Source of the DNA: Actinomycetota bacterium
GTDB taxonomy: Bacteria > Actinomycetota > Actinomycetes > S36-B12 > CAIYMF01
Assembly: GCA_009699025.1 (NCBI GenBank)
Contig: WLOZ01000159.1
Coordinates: 1-5,486 of the forward strand
DNA length: 5,486 nt
Direction of reading: 5' to 3'
How positions within the stretch are numbered: the first letter of the stretch is position 1; every line of letters starts with the position of its first letter. Made by a program: the position numbers and the translations under genes. A model generated the notes under the pieces. The model did not search any database. It saw only the letters and a program-made list of their open reading frames with translations, and had not been told where the DNA came from. Of the stretch, positions 1 to 5,450 are shown piece after piece.

Positions 1-689
1 ACGGCACTGTCACGCTGATCCACCAGGAAGATGCCGCGCAGGCCCTCGGCCTCAACTGGCGCACCGCGGACTCGAAGTTCGAGGATCCGCATCGCGCCGG
101 CAACCCTGCCCGACCCTCCACCGGGCGGACCGCGCGCATGCTCTCCGCCATCCCCGGCAGCAGTGCTGTGCTCGAACAGTGGGTCCGCCGCCTCGTCTTC
201 AGCATCATGCTCGGCGACAACGACGCGCACGCGAAGAACATCGCCCTGCTGCACACCGAGAGCACGACAGTGCTAGCTCCGGCTTACGACACCGTCCCCA
301 ACCTGCACCAGCGCGACATGATCGACGAGGGCTTCCGCCTCGCCCTGTCTATCGACGGCACGTTCGACCACCGCGAGATCAGCGCCGATCGCATCGTCGC
401 TGAGGTTCGCTCGTGGAAGGTCGTCACCCCCGACCGCGCGGCCACACTGGTCGAGTCCGCCGTCAACCTGTGTGCCGACGCGATCACCCGCACACCGGGC
501 CCCACAGGACTGTCCGAGGGCGTGATCGACAAGCTGGCACACACCGCTGACCGACTCACACGCGGCGAAGCCATCGGCACATCTCGCTGGCAGTCACCTG
601 CCCGGCAAGGTAAGCCGCCGAGCCGCACCCGCCCGGCTAGGCCTCGCGCAGCAGGTGCCGCTCCTTCCGGAAACGTCAGCGCGCGCTGA
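1..689 (+). CDS. hipA: HipA-family Ser/Thr kinase, C-terminal part (start outside window)
   Basis: The reading frame (codons starting at position 3) is open from the window edge to a TGA at 687-689, giving about 228 residues of a HipA-like C-terminal kinase domain. Visible family marks, in order: IHQED followed by AQALGL near the left edge; GDNDAHAKN at about 213-239, with the catalytic Asp at 222-224 and the metal-binding Asn at 237-239; and PAYD, with the second metal-binding Asp at 288-290. HipA kinases are toxins of HipBA-type modules; E. coli HipA phosphorylates glutamyl-tRNA synthetase. The HipB-like antitoxin and the N-terminal subdomain would lie upstream, out of view. The last 40 or so residues (from about 570) are rich in Arg, Pro, Ala and Gly, do not look like the family, and end by overlapping the convergent gene by 14 bases. 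That tail may be an extension after loss of the original stop. The key kinase residues that are visible are intact. The target in this organism is unknown. Confidence 0.88.
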   Translation, partial: GTVTLIHQEDAAQALGLNWRTADSKFEDPHRAGNPARPSTGRTARMLSAIPGSSAVLEQWVRRLVFSIMLGDNDAHAKNIALLHTESTTVLAPAYDTVPNLHQRDMIDEGFRLALSIDGTFDHREISADRIVAEVRSWKVVTPDRAATLVESAVNLCADAITRTPGPTGLSEGVIDKLAHTADRLTRGEAIGTSRWQSPARQGKPPSRTRPARPRAAGAAPSGNVSAR

Positions 690-2688
690 TGGCGAGGCCG
701 TCAAGCTTGACGACCTTATTCGTTGAGGTGACCACGACTTTGACCTTGCCGGTTTTCAGTGAAGTCAGTCGAGGCAGAGTGAGCAGCGCCCTGCTTGCTG
801 AGCCACTCTTCTTCAGCGAGATCGAACCCACTTTGCTCGAGCCCACATAGATGTCAACGGAACCGCAGTTGCTGCAGCGCAACGCGACCACGCCCACTGT
901 GCGCACTGACCGCGACGAAGACGTGATGAGGTACGAGCCCTTGAGCTTTGCCTCAGACGACGTGCTAGCAATCCAGCCAGAAGATGCTGCGCGCTTCCAT
1001 GCGGTGGGCGCATTACGGGTCAGCGCGCGATCGTCGGCCGGAACGGTAGTGCACTTTTCGGCAGACCAATCGCCAGTAACACCCGTCGTCGCTTCGCGCG
1101 CACGCGATGAGAAGCAGTACTGCGTATCGGGGGCCCCCGCAAACGTGGCTGATGTTGTCACAATCGCCGGCTTCCACATGACGTACGCGCCCAAGGCGCC
1201 ACCAGAGATTGAGCGTCGATAGCGCACCTCGTACTGGCCAACCCCTGACGTGACCTCGCCGGTCACCACGGGGTCAGTGCCCACCCACGAGACTCCGAAC
1301 GACGACGACTTCTGGAATTGCGCTGTGGGCGTGAGCGTCTGGGATGTCGGCGCGGTGAGGTCGGGTGCTGCCAATCTCGCCACACCTGAACTCGCGACGC
1401 CACCAACGGAGGAGAACCACCCACCGACCACAACGGCGCCGTTGGGTTGTGCCGCCAACTTGTACACCGACGGGTTTAAAACAGTTGAGTCCGGCATGGT
1501 GAGCGCGAACGTGTTGGCAGCAAAGCTCGTATCGAGGACGGCATCGGCCGACAGGTGCGCAACTTGGCCCGTGACAACCCCGCTGGTCTTGTCGAAGTCG
1601 CCACCAACAAGAAGCGACCCGTCTGACATCTCAATGATCGAGTCCACTTGGGCGGAGTCGGAAGTGGTCTCAAAGCCACTTCCCACATTCGTGGTGAACA
1701 CGGAATCGTAACTACCACCGCTGCTGAGGCGCACGATGTTGTTGGTCGAATGCCCGTCGAATCCGGTGAATGAACCACCGACAAGAATCTTGCCAGAGTC
1801 CTGGGTGGCCACCGTGCTGACGAAATGTATTGAGAGGCGGCTGAAACCGGAGCCCATGGCTGAAGCGAATCCCGAATCGACGACGCCATCCGCTGAGAAA
1901 CGAGCAAGGTCTACGCTTGAGGAACCACTGGCCGTGTCGAATTGACCCCCCACTAGCAGATTGCCACTGCTGTCCTGGGTAACGACTTCCACAGCGCCGT
2001 CAAGGCCGTTGTTGGGGGAGGTACCAAGGTTGCTACTAAACGTCGTGTCGGGTGATCCGTCGCTGTTGAATCGCGCGAGACGGTTGCTGTCAACTCCATT
2101 GACGGTGTTGAAACGTCCACCCACAACAATCTTGCCCGAGGCTTGAATCGTGATCCCGCGCACCGAGCCGCCAACGAGTCCGGTGTTGTCACCTGTGCTT
2201 GTCAACTGCTGTGAGAAGCGAACGTCGACTGCGCCGTTGGGCTTCAACCGAGCCAAATGCAGGCTTGGCACTCCGTTGACTGTGTCGAACACTCCGCCGA
2301 CCACGATGCTTCCGTCATTTTGCACCGCGATTGTCCGAACCGAACCACCCTCAAACCCGACGTCAAGCCGGTCTGAGAATGCGTCGTCAACGGTGCCATC
2401 TGGGTTCAAGCGCACCAAGCCGCCCACAGGCTTTCCGTTGAAAATCGTGAAGATTCCACCCACCAAGATTTTGCCGTCAGTTTGCACGACGACCGCCATC
2501 ACCAAATCCGGATCGCCGCTATATACATCGGTCGCGCCGGCACCGGTGTTGGTGCTGAAGGGAACGTCGACGACTCCCTGCGTTACGTCGATGGCGGAGG
2601 CCGAACTCGCCACGCTCGCGATCAACATTCCGGCGATGAGGACGCTTCCAACTTTGGTGGCGGTGGCTCGACGGGACGTACGCAGCAT
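676..2688 (-). CDS. Secreted delta-60 repeat (DUF5122-like) beta-propeller protein with FN3-like and C-terminal Cys-pair modules
   Basis: The gene encodes 670 residues. Residues 1-32 form a Sec-type signal peptide: basic start (R3, R6, R7, K12), hydrophobic core about 14-26, and an ASA cleavage site before Ile33. Residues 38-443 hold seven repeats of 54-60 residues. Each has a short strand, then a hydrophobic-VGG-x-F strand, then a LARL-like strand and, except in the last, a G-x-x-D-x-x-F ending; this is the delta-60 repeat pattern. Residues about 445-550 are FN3-like, with YEVRYRR and Cys525/Cys546. Residues about 551-670 form an actinobacterial-type terminal module with CSNC (Cys605, Cys608), a Lys/Ser-rich stretch and a final LDGL-x-I strand. 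No transmembrane anchor or LPxTG signal is seen at the C-terminus, so the protein is probably released or held non-covalently at the wall. The ATG start is supported by an AGAAGG site 7 bases upstream. The ligand or partner is unknown; a binding or adhesion role is inference from the fold. Confidence 0.9.
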   Translation of the reverse strand: MLRTSRRATATKVGSVLIAGMLIASVASSASAIDVTQGVVDVPFSTNTGAGATDVYSGDPDLVMAVVVQTDGKILVGGIFTIFNGKPVGGLVRLNPDGTVDDAFSDRLDVGFEGGSVRTIAVQNDGSIVVGGVFDTVNGVPSLHLARLKPNGAVDVRFSQQLTSTGDNTGLVGGSVRGITIQASGKIVVGGRFNTVNGVDSNRLARFNSDGSPDTTFSSNLGTSPNNGLDGAVEVVTQDSSGNLLVGGQFDTASGSSSVDLARFSADGVVDSGFASAMGSGFSRLSIHFVSTVATQDSGKILVGGSFTGFDGHSTNNIVRLSSGGSYDSVFTTNVGSGFETTSDSAQVDSIIEMSDGSLLVGGDFDKTSGVVTGQVAHLSADAVLDTSFAANTFALTMPDSTVLNPSVYKLAAQPNGAVVVGGWFSSVGGVASSGVARLAAPDLTAPTSQTLTPTAQFQKSSSFGVSWVGTDPVVTGEVTSGVGQYEVRYRRSISGGALGAYVMWKPAIVTTSATFAGAPDTQYCFSSRAREATTGVTGDWSAEKCTTVPADDRALTRNAPTAWKRAASSGWIASTSSEAKLKGSYLITSSSRSVRTVGVVALRCSNCGSVDIYVGSSKVGSISLKKSGSASRALLTLPRLTSLKTGKVKVVVTSTNKVVKLDGLAISAR
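1360..2577 (-). repeat. Seven delta-60 protein repeats (predicted seven-bladed propeller)
   Basis: The most constant strand, of form hydrophobic-VGG-x-F, falls at residues 73-80, 127-134, 186-193, 243-250, 300-307, 358-365 and 418-425, so the period is 54-60 residues. The repeat-ending motif G-x-x-D-x-x-F follows in repeats 1-5 (F at 104, 158, 217, 274 and 331). In repeat 6 the Gly is replaced by Ala (F389). In repeat 7 it is missing. A free copy, GVVDVPF at 38-44, precedes repeat 1 and could complete the seventh blade. The repeats have diverged in DNA as well as in protein, so this is an old array and not a recent tandem duplication. Confidence 0.85.
2593..2688 (-). other. Signal peptide of the propeller protein
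   Basis: This segment encodes residues 1-32. It has an Arg/Lys-bearing N-region, a hydrophobic core (VLIAGMLIASVA) and a small-residue ASA motif before Ile-Asp, as expected for signal peptidase I cleavage after residue 32. An adjacent Arg pair (R6-R7) is present. The twin-arginine consensus is not met, because no hydrophobic residues follow the pair directly, so Sec export is preferred. Confidence 0.85.
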
Positions 2689-2695
2689 GGGAGAA

Positions 2696-2701
2696 CCTTC
2701 T
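2696..2701 (-). promoter_or_regulatory. Ribosome binding site of the propeller gene
   Basis: Read on the minus strand, this is AGAAGG, followed by a 7-base spacer and the ATG at 2688-2686. It supports the chosen start, which also places a normal signal peptide at the N-terminus. Confidence 0.75.
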
Positions 2702-2843
2702 GCTCGATGACACCAGATGTTCTGGGCAGTGTAGACCGCGCAGGGCAGTTCGGGGCGGTGACCTTTCCACTAGGTACGGTCCAAGGCACTGCTCGTCGAT
2801 GAAGCGGCGGGTGACGTCCCCGGTGTTGCGTGATTACCAAGAA

Positions 2844-2871
2844 CCCACCGACCAACGAAGCCCGAGGTGGG
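2844..2871. repeat. Inverted repeat CCCACC / GGTGGG with 16-base loop
   Basis: The arms at 2844-2849 and 2866-2871 are perfectly complementary over 6 bp, with a 16-base loop. The element lies about 155-180 bases upstream of the propeller start and about 130-155 bases upstream of the oxygenase start. It could be part of a structured leader or an operator, but a stem this short can occur by chance in GC-rich DNA. There is no T-tract, so it does not resemble a terminator. Confidence 0.3.
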
Positions 2872-2923
2872 AGCCCCGACCTAGCGGCGCTTTCGTCAGG
2901 AGATACCCAGTACCCCACCATCA

Positions 2924-2952
2924 TTGATTTATGTTGGCGGGCGACATAAAGT
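2924..2952 (+). promoter_or_regulatory. Candidate sigma-70-like promoter of the oxygenase-esterase operon
   Basis: A TTGATT hexamer at 2924-2929 resembles a -35 element. It is followed by the AT-rich stretch CATAAAGT at 2945-2952, which offers CATAAA (spacer 15) or TAAAGT (spacer 17) as a -10 element. This is the most AT-rich spot in the intergenic region and lies in the right orientation, about 50 bases from the preferred ATG. The match is only moderate. Confidence 0.4.
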
Positions 2953-2961
2953 GTTCACACT
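2950..2961. repeat. Palindrome AGTGT-TC-ACACT, possible operator
   Basis: Two perfect 5-bp arms (2950-2954 and 2957-2961) flank a 2-base centre and directly overlap or follow the candidate -10 element. A repressor bound here would block transcription. The regulator family cannot be named from such a short site. Confidence 0.35.
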
Positions 2962-2966
2962 CAAGG

Positions 2967-2989
2967 TGTCATCATGTCGTGACAAGACA
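2967..2989. repeat. Nested TGTC ... GACA inverted repeats before the oxygenase gene
   Basis: TGTC occurs at 2967-2970 and 2975-2978, and GACA at 2981-2984 and 2986-2989. The inner pair forms the 10-bp palindrome TGTC-GT-GACA. The set ends 10 bases before the preferred start codon and 1 base before the ribosome binding site, so it could act as an operator or as a small RNA stem near the start site. Its position also argues that translation does not begin upstream at 2931. Confidence 0.35.
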
Positions 2990-2990
2990 A

Positions 2991-2996
2991 AGAGGG
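2991..2996 (+). promoter_or_regulatory. Ribosome binding site of the oxygenase-ferredoxin gene
   Basis: AGAGGG lies 3 bases before the ATG at 3000. The spacing is short, but the purine run AAAGAGGGA is the best match before any in-frame start. The in-frame ATG at 3021 also has a purine-rich GGAAGAAG upstream (3008-3015) and remains possible. The ATG at 2931 has no such sequence. Confidence 0.55.
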
Positions 2997-2999
2997 ACT

Positions 3000-4484
3000 A
3001 TGGCCTCGGAAGAAGCGTCCATGACACGCTCGGGTGAACCCGTCGGGCGCGATTACAGCCTGACCGGCGAGCGGGCTGCCCTGGCTGTCAGCCTCGGACT
3101 TGCCGACGGCGAGTGGTATCGACCACCGATTGATCCGGATCGACTCCGTGAACTCATGACTCGTCGCAATGGGCCCGCGATTCGCGACACAGCGCTGTGG
3201 ATCCTGCTGCTAGCCGTGGCGGGCGCCCTAGCCTTTGTTGCGCTGGGCAGTTGGTGGGTGATTCCGGCCTTCGCGGTATACGGCGCACTGTATGGGGGAG
3301 CGGCCGACCCGCGGTGGCACGAGAACGGTCATGGCACTGCGTTCAAGACTCGCTGGCCGAACGATGTCGTCTACATGGTCGCCTCGTTCATGCTGCTGCG
3401 CGAGCCCACGTTGTGGCGGTGGTCCCACGTGCGTCACCACTCCGACACCATCATCGTTGGGCGTGACCCCGAGATCAGCTTTCCGAGGCCATTTCGGTTC
3501 GGCAGCGTCCTGCCGAACTATCTGAACTTGGTCAGTGGACCGCAGATGCTCACGCGCATGGTGAAGCACGCCGCTGGCACGATCGATGAAGACACCCGCG
3601 AGTTTGTACCCGAGGAGGAGTTTCCGCGCGTGATTCGAGAGGCGCGTGTTTTCGTTCTCATTCTCGCGGCGGTCGTCGTATGGTGCATCGCGATCGGATC
3701 GATCGTGCCGCTGCTGTTCATCGGCTTGCCCTCGTTCTATGGCGTATGGATGGTGTGGTTCTTTGCGATCACCCAGCACGCGGGCTTGAATGAAGACGTC
3801 CTCGACCACCGGTTTAGCACTCGCACGGTGTACATGAATCCCGTCTTCCGGTTTCTGTACCTCAACATGAACTACCACCTCGAGCACCATCTCTTCCCGT
3901 CGGTGCCTTACCACGCGCTGCCGAAACTGCATGAAGAGGTGAAGCAGTACCTGCCGCCGCCGAAGACGTCGGTTCGTGCCGCCTACAAGGAGATCGTCCT
4001 CGCGTTGCGGATGCAACGAAACGATCCCGACTGGGAAATCCCCGGCCGCGAGGTTCCCGATAGCGCGTCCTTCCGACTTACTGCGACCACGATTTCGTCC
4101 AGCAGCTTGGCCATGAGCACGGCCGTGGCGGCGGGCCTTGAGACGCTGACCGACCTCGGTCCGGTGAACTCTGTTCTGCCCGGCCAGGTCAAGCGCATCG
4201 ACATTGACGGTCGTACCTACGCGCTATTCCGTACGCGCCGCGATATATACGCACTCAGCGACGGACTCTGCACGCACGGCCGAGGGCATTTGGCTGAGGG
4301 TCATCTCGACGACTGCGAAATCGAGTGCCCCAAGCACAACGGGCGTTTCAACGTGCTCACCGGTGCAGCGGTGCGCCGACCTGCGAAGGTTCCGCTGGCC
4401 ACCTATCGGATCGAGGTGGTCGACGGCCGACTGTTCGTTGCGCTGCCCGCCAACTCCGGCTCCGTCAGTGACGCCGCGTCGTGA
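3000..4484 (+). CDS. Fusion of a MocD-like membrane di-iron oxygenase (fatty acid desaturase fold) and a MocE-like Rieske ferredoxin
   Basis: The gene encodes 494 residues from this ATG. Residues about 60-340 form a fatty-acid-desaturase-superfamily domain. The His boxes are H107-x3-H111, H143-x2-H146-H147 and H293-x2-H296-H297 (in NMNYHLEHHLFP), with a further His at 260 in ITQH; together these would hold the di-iron centre. Hydrophobic segments at about 63-100 and 215-258 suggest an integral membrane protein. The spacing and the HHLFP-x-VPYHALP stretch resemble the rhizopine oxygenase-like (MocD) branch more than lipid desaturases. After a Ser/Thr-rich linker (about 352-385), residues 388-482 form a Rieske ferredoxin with C424-x-H426 and C443-x2-H446, of the small-ferredoxin type (MocE, NahAb). 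In rhizobia these are separate proteins, proposed with reductase MocF to demethylate a rhizopine; no reductase is seen here. The frame continues upstream to an ATG at 2931, but that start lacks a ribosome binding site and would place the inverted repeats inside the coding region. The substrate is unknown. Confidence 0.92.
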   Translation: MASEEASMTRSGEPVGRDYSLTGERAALAVSLGLADGEWYRPPIDPDRLRELMTRRNGPAIRDTALWILLLAVAGALAFVALGSWWVIPAFAVYGALYGGAADPRWHENGHGTAFKTRWPNDVVYMVASFMLLREPTLWRWSHVRHHSDTIIVGRDPEISFPRPFRFGSVLPNYLNLVSGPQMLTRMVKHAAGTIDEDTREFVPEEEFPRVIREARVFVLILAAVVVWCIAIGSIVPLLFIGLPSFYGVWMVWFFAITQHAGLNEDVLDHRFSTRTVYMNPVFRFLYLNMNYHLEHHLFPSVPYHALPKLHEEVKQYLPPPKTSVRAAYKEIVLALRMQRNDPDWEIPGREVPDSASFRLTATTISSSSLAMSTAVAAGLETLTDLGPVNSVLPGQVKRIDIDGRTYALFRTRRDIYALSDGLCTHGRGHLAEGHLDDCEIECPKHNGRFNVLTGAAVRRPAKVPLATYRIEVVDGRLFVALPANSGSVSDAAS

Positions 4485-4488
4485 GGAG
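4483..4488 (+). promoter_or_regulatory. Ribosome binding site of the esterase gene, overlapping the upstream stop
   Basis: GAGGAG overlaps the last two bases of the oxygenase TGA (4482-4484) and lies 5 bases before the ATG at 4494. A ribosome finishing the oxygenase would sit on this site, so translational coupling of the two products is likely. Confidence 0.85.
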
Positions 4489-4493
4489 TTGAC

Positions 4494-5450
4494 ATGCCAC
4501 TAGATCCCCAAGCCGCAGCGTTACTGGAACTGTTGGCTCAGGGCGGAAGCCCGCCCATCCGTGAGCAGACGGTCGAGCAGGCGCGTCGCGGAGCCTACGG
4601 CTTCGTTGATCTATTCGGGCCGCCGGAGGAAATCGGACGAGTGGAGCACCGGTTCATTCCAGGGCCCACCGCCGACATTCCAATTCGTATCTATCGACCC
4701 GACTCGGCGGCAGGCGAATCCGCGCCGTGCCTTGTGTACTTTCATGGCAGCGGCTTCGTCATCAGCAACATCGGCATCTTCGATGCACCCAGTCGTGCGT
4801 TGGCTAATCGAACCCGTTGCGTGGTGGTGGCGGTGAATTACCAGAAGGCGCCCGAACACAAGTTCCCAGGGCCGTTCGACGATGCGTACGCCGCCACGTG
4901 CTGGGTGTCTGACCATGCGGTTGAGTTGGGCATCGATCCTGCACGCCTTGCCGTCATCGGTGACAGTGCAGGCGGAACGCTTGCGGCAGCTGTCTGCATC
5001 AAAGCTCGCGACGAGTTTGGTCCGAGCATCACGAGTCAGATTCTTGTTCATGCCCCTTCTCAATTCGGTGTCGAAACCGAGTCGATGATCGCCAACGCGA
5101 CAGGGCTGCTGCTCGAGAGTGATGACATGGCGTGGTTCGCCGGTCATTACTTTGCGAATCTGGAAGACGCCGCTCATCCTTATGCGTCGCCCATGCTGGC
5201 CGAGAGTCTTGCGGGGCTACCTCCGGCGTTAGTTGCGACGGCCGAGTATGACCCGTTGCGCGACGACGGTGACGCCTACGCACAGAGGCTTCGCAGCGAC
5301 GGAGTCCCGGTTACATACATCTGCTACCCCGGCATGATTCACGCCTTCTACGGAATGAATCGTCGGCTCGACGCCGCAGAGGACCTATTCCAGAAGGCAT
5401 CCGAACACGTGTGGAGGCACTTCTCAACTGACGCCTCCAACCGTGAGTGA
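4494..5450 (+). CDS. HSL-family (alpha/beta hydrolase fold-3) esterase
   Basis: The gene encodes 318 residues, the usual length for bacterial hormone-sensitive-lipase-type (family IV) carboxylesterases. The N-terminus (MPLDPQAAALLELL, about 1-45) is the typical cap helix region. The oxyanion-hole motif is HGSGF at 84-88, where most relatives have HGGGF. The nucleophile elbow is GDSAGG at 156-161 with Ser158, the acid is Asp253 in EYDPLRD, and the base is His283 in PGMIHAF; the catalytic triad is complete. The usual YRLAPEH strand reads YQKAPEH at 115-121. No signal peptide or membrane segment is seen, so the enzyme is probably cytoplasmic. It lies 9 bases after the oxygenase-ferredoxin gene with an overlapping ribosome binding site, so both probably act on the same pathway. 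It would hydrolyse a short-chain or bulky ester; the substrate is unknown. Confidence 0.92.
   Translation: MPLDPQAAALLELLAQGGSPPIREQTVEQARRGAYGFVDLFGPPEEIGRVEHRFIPGPTADIPIRIYRPDSAAGESAPCLVYFHGSGFVISNIGIFDAPSRALANRTRCVVVAVNYQKAPEHKFPGPFDDAYAATCWVSDHAVELGIDPARLAVIGDSAGGTLAAAVCIKARDEFGPSITSQILVHAPSQFGVETESMIANATGLLLESDDMAWFAGHYFANLEDAAHPYASPMLAESLAGLPPALVATAEYDPLRDDGDAYAQRLRSDGVPVTYICYPGMIHAFYGMNRRLDAAEDLFQKASEHVWRHFSTDASNRE

Larger units (their letters stand above)
2689..2999. other. Divergent intergenic region, about 310 bases
   Basis: This region separates the minus-strand propeller gene from the plus-strand oxygenase-esterase operon. The rightmost part (about 2920-2999) holds a candidate promoter, two inverted repeats and the ribosome binding site of the oxygenase gene. 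The leftmost part holds the ribosome binding site of the propeller gene. Short frames through the region have no recognisable protein character. In the middle (about 2760-2920) I see only small inverted repeats: CGGTG at 2821-2825 against CACCG at 2846-2850, and CCCACC at 2844-2849 against GGTGGG at 2866-2871. I could not match it to a known riboswitch class, tRNA or insertion-sequence end. No convincing minus-strand promoter was found. Confidence 0.6.

Noticed and set aside
618..640. Possible terminator hairpin (AGCCG at 621-625 against CGGCT at 634-638) downstream of the propeller gene
   Set aside because: The stem is only 5 bp, there is no T-tract on either strand, and the sequence lies inside the HipA reading frame.
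2577..2688. Twin-arginine (Tat) signal in the propeller protein
   Set aside because: An Arg pair is present at residues 6-7, but the following residues do not fit the S/T-R-R-x-hydrophobic-hydrophobic consensus. An ordinary Sec signal explains the N-terminus.
851..2710. Several plus-strand frames of 100-190 codons opposite the propeller gene
   Set aside because: They are antisense shadows of a gene with a signal peptide, a ribosome binding site and seven clear repeats, and their translations show no family features.
2893..2899. CTGACGA on the minus strand, resembling the CUGANGA core of a hammerhead ribozyme
   Set aside because: No GAAA element follows at a suitable distance with a stem between, and no closing stems are seen, so this is a chance match.
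2931..2999. Upstream ATG at 2931 as the start of the oxygenase gene
   Set aside because: There is no ribosome binding site before it, it nearly touches the candidate -35 element, and the extra 23 residues look unlike the family. The ATG at 3000 is preferred, and 3021 remains possible.
3228..4016. A 262-codon minus-strand frame opposite the oxygenase gene
   Set aside because: Its translation is rich in Arg, His and Asp without domain motifs. It is the antisense of the conserved His-box region, and it has no supporting start-site context.
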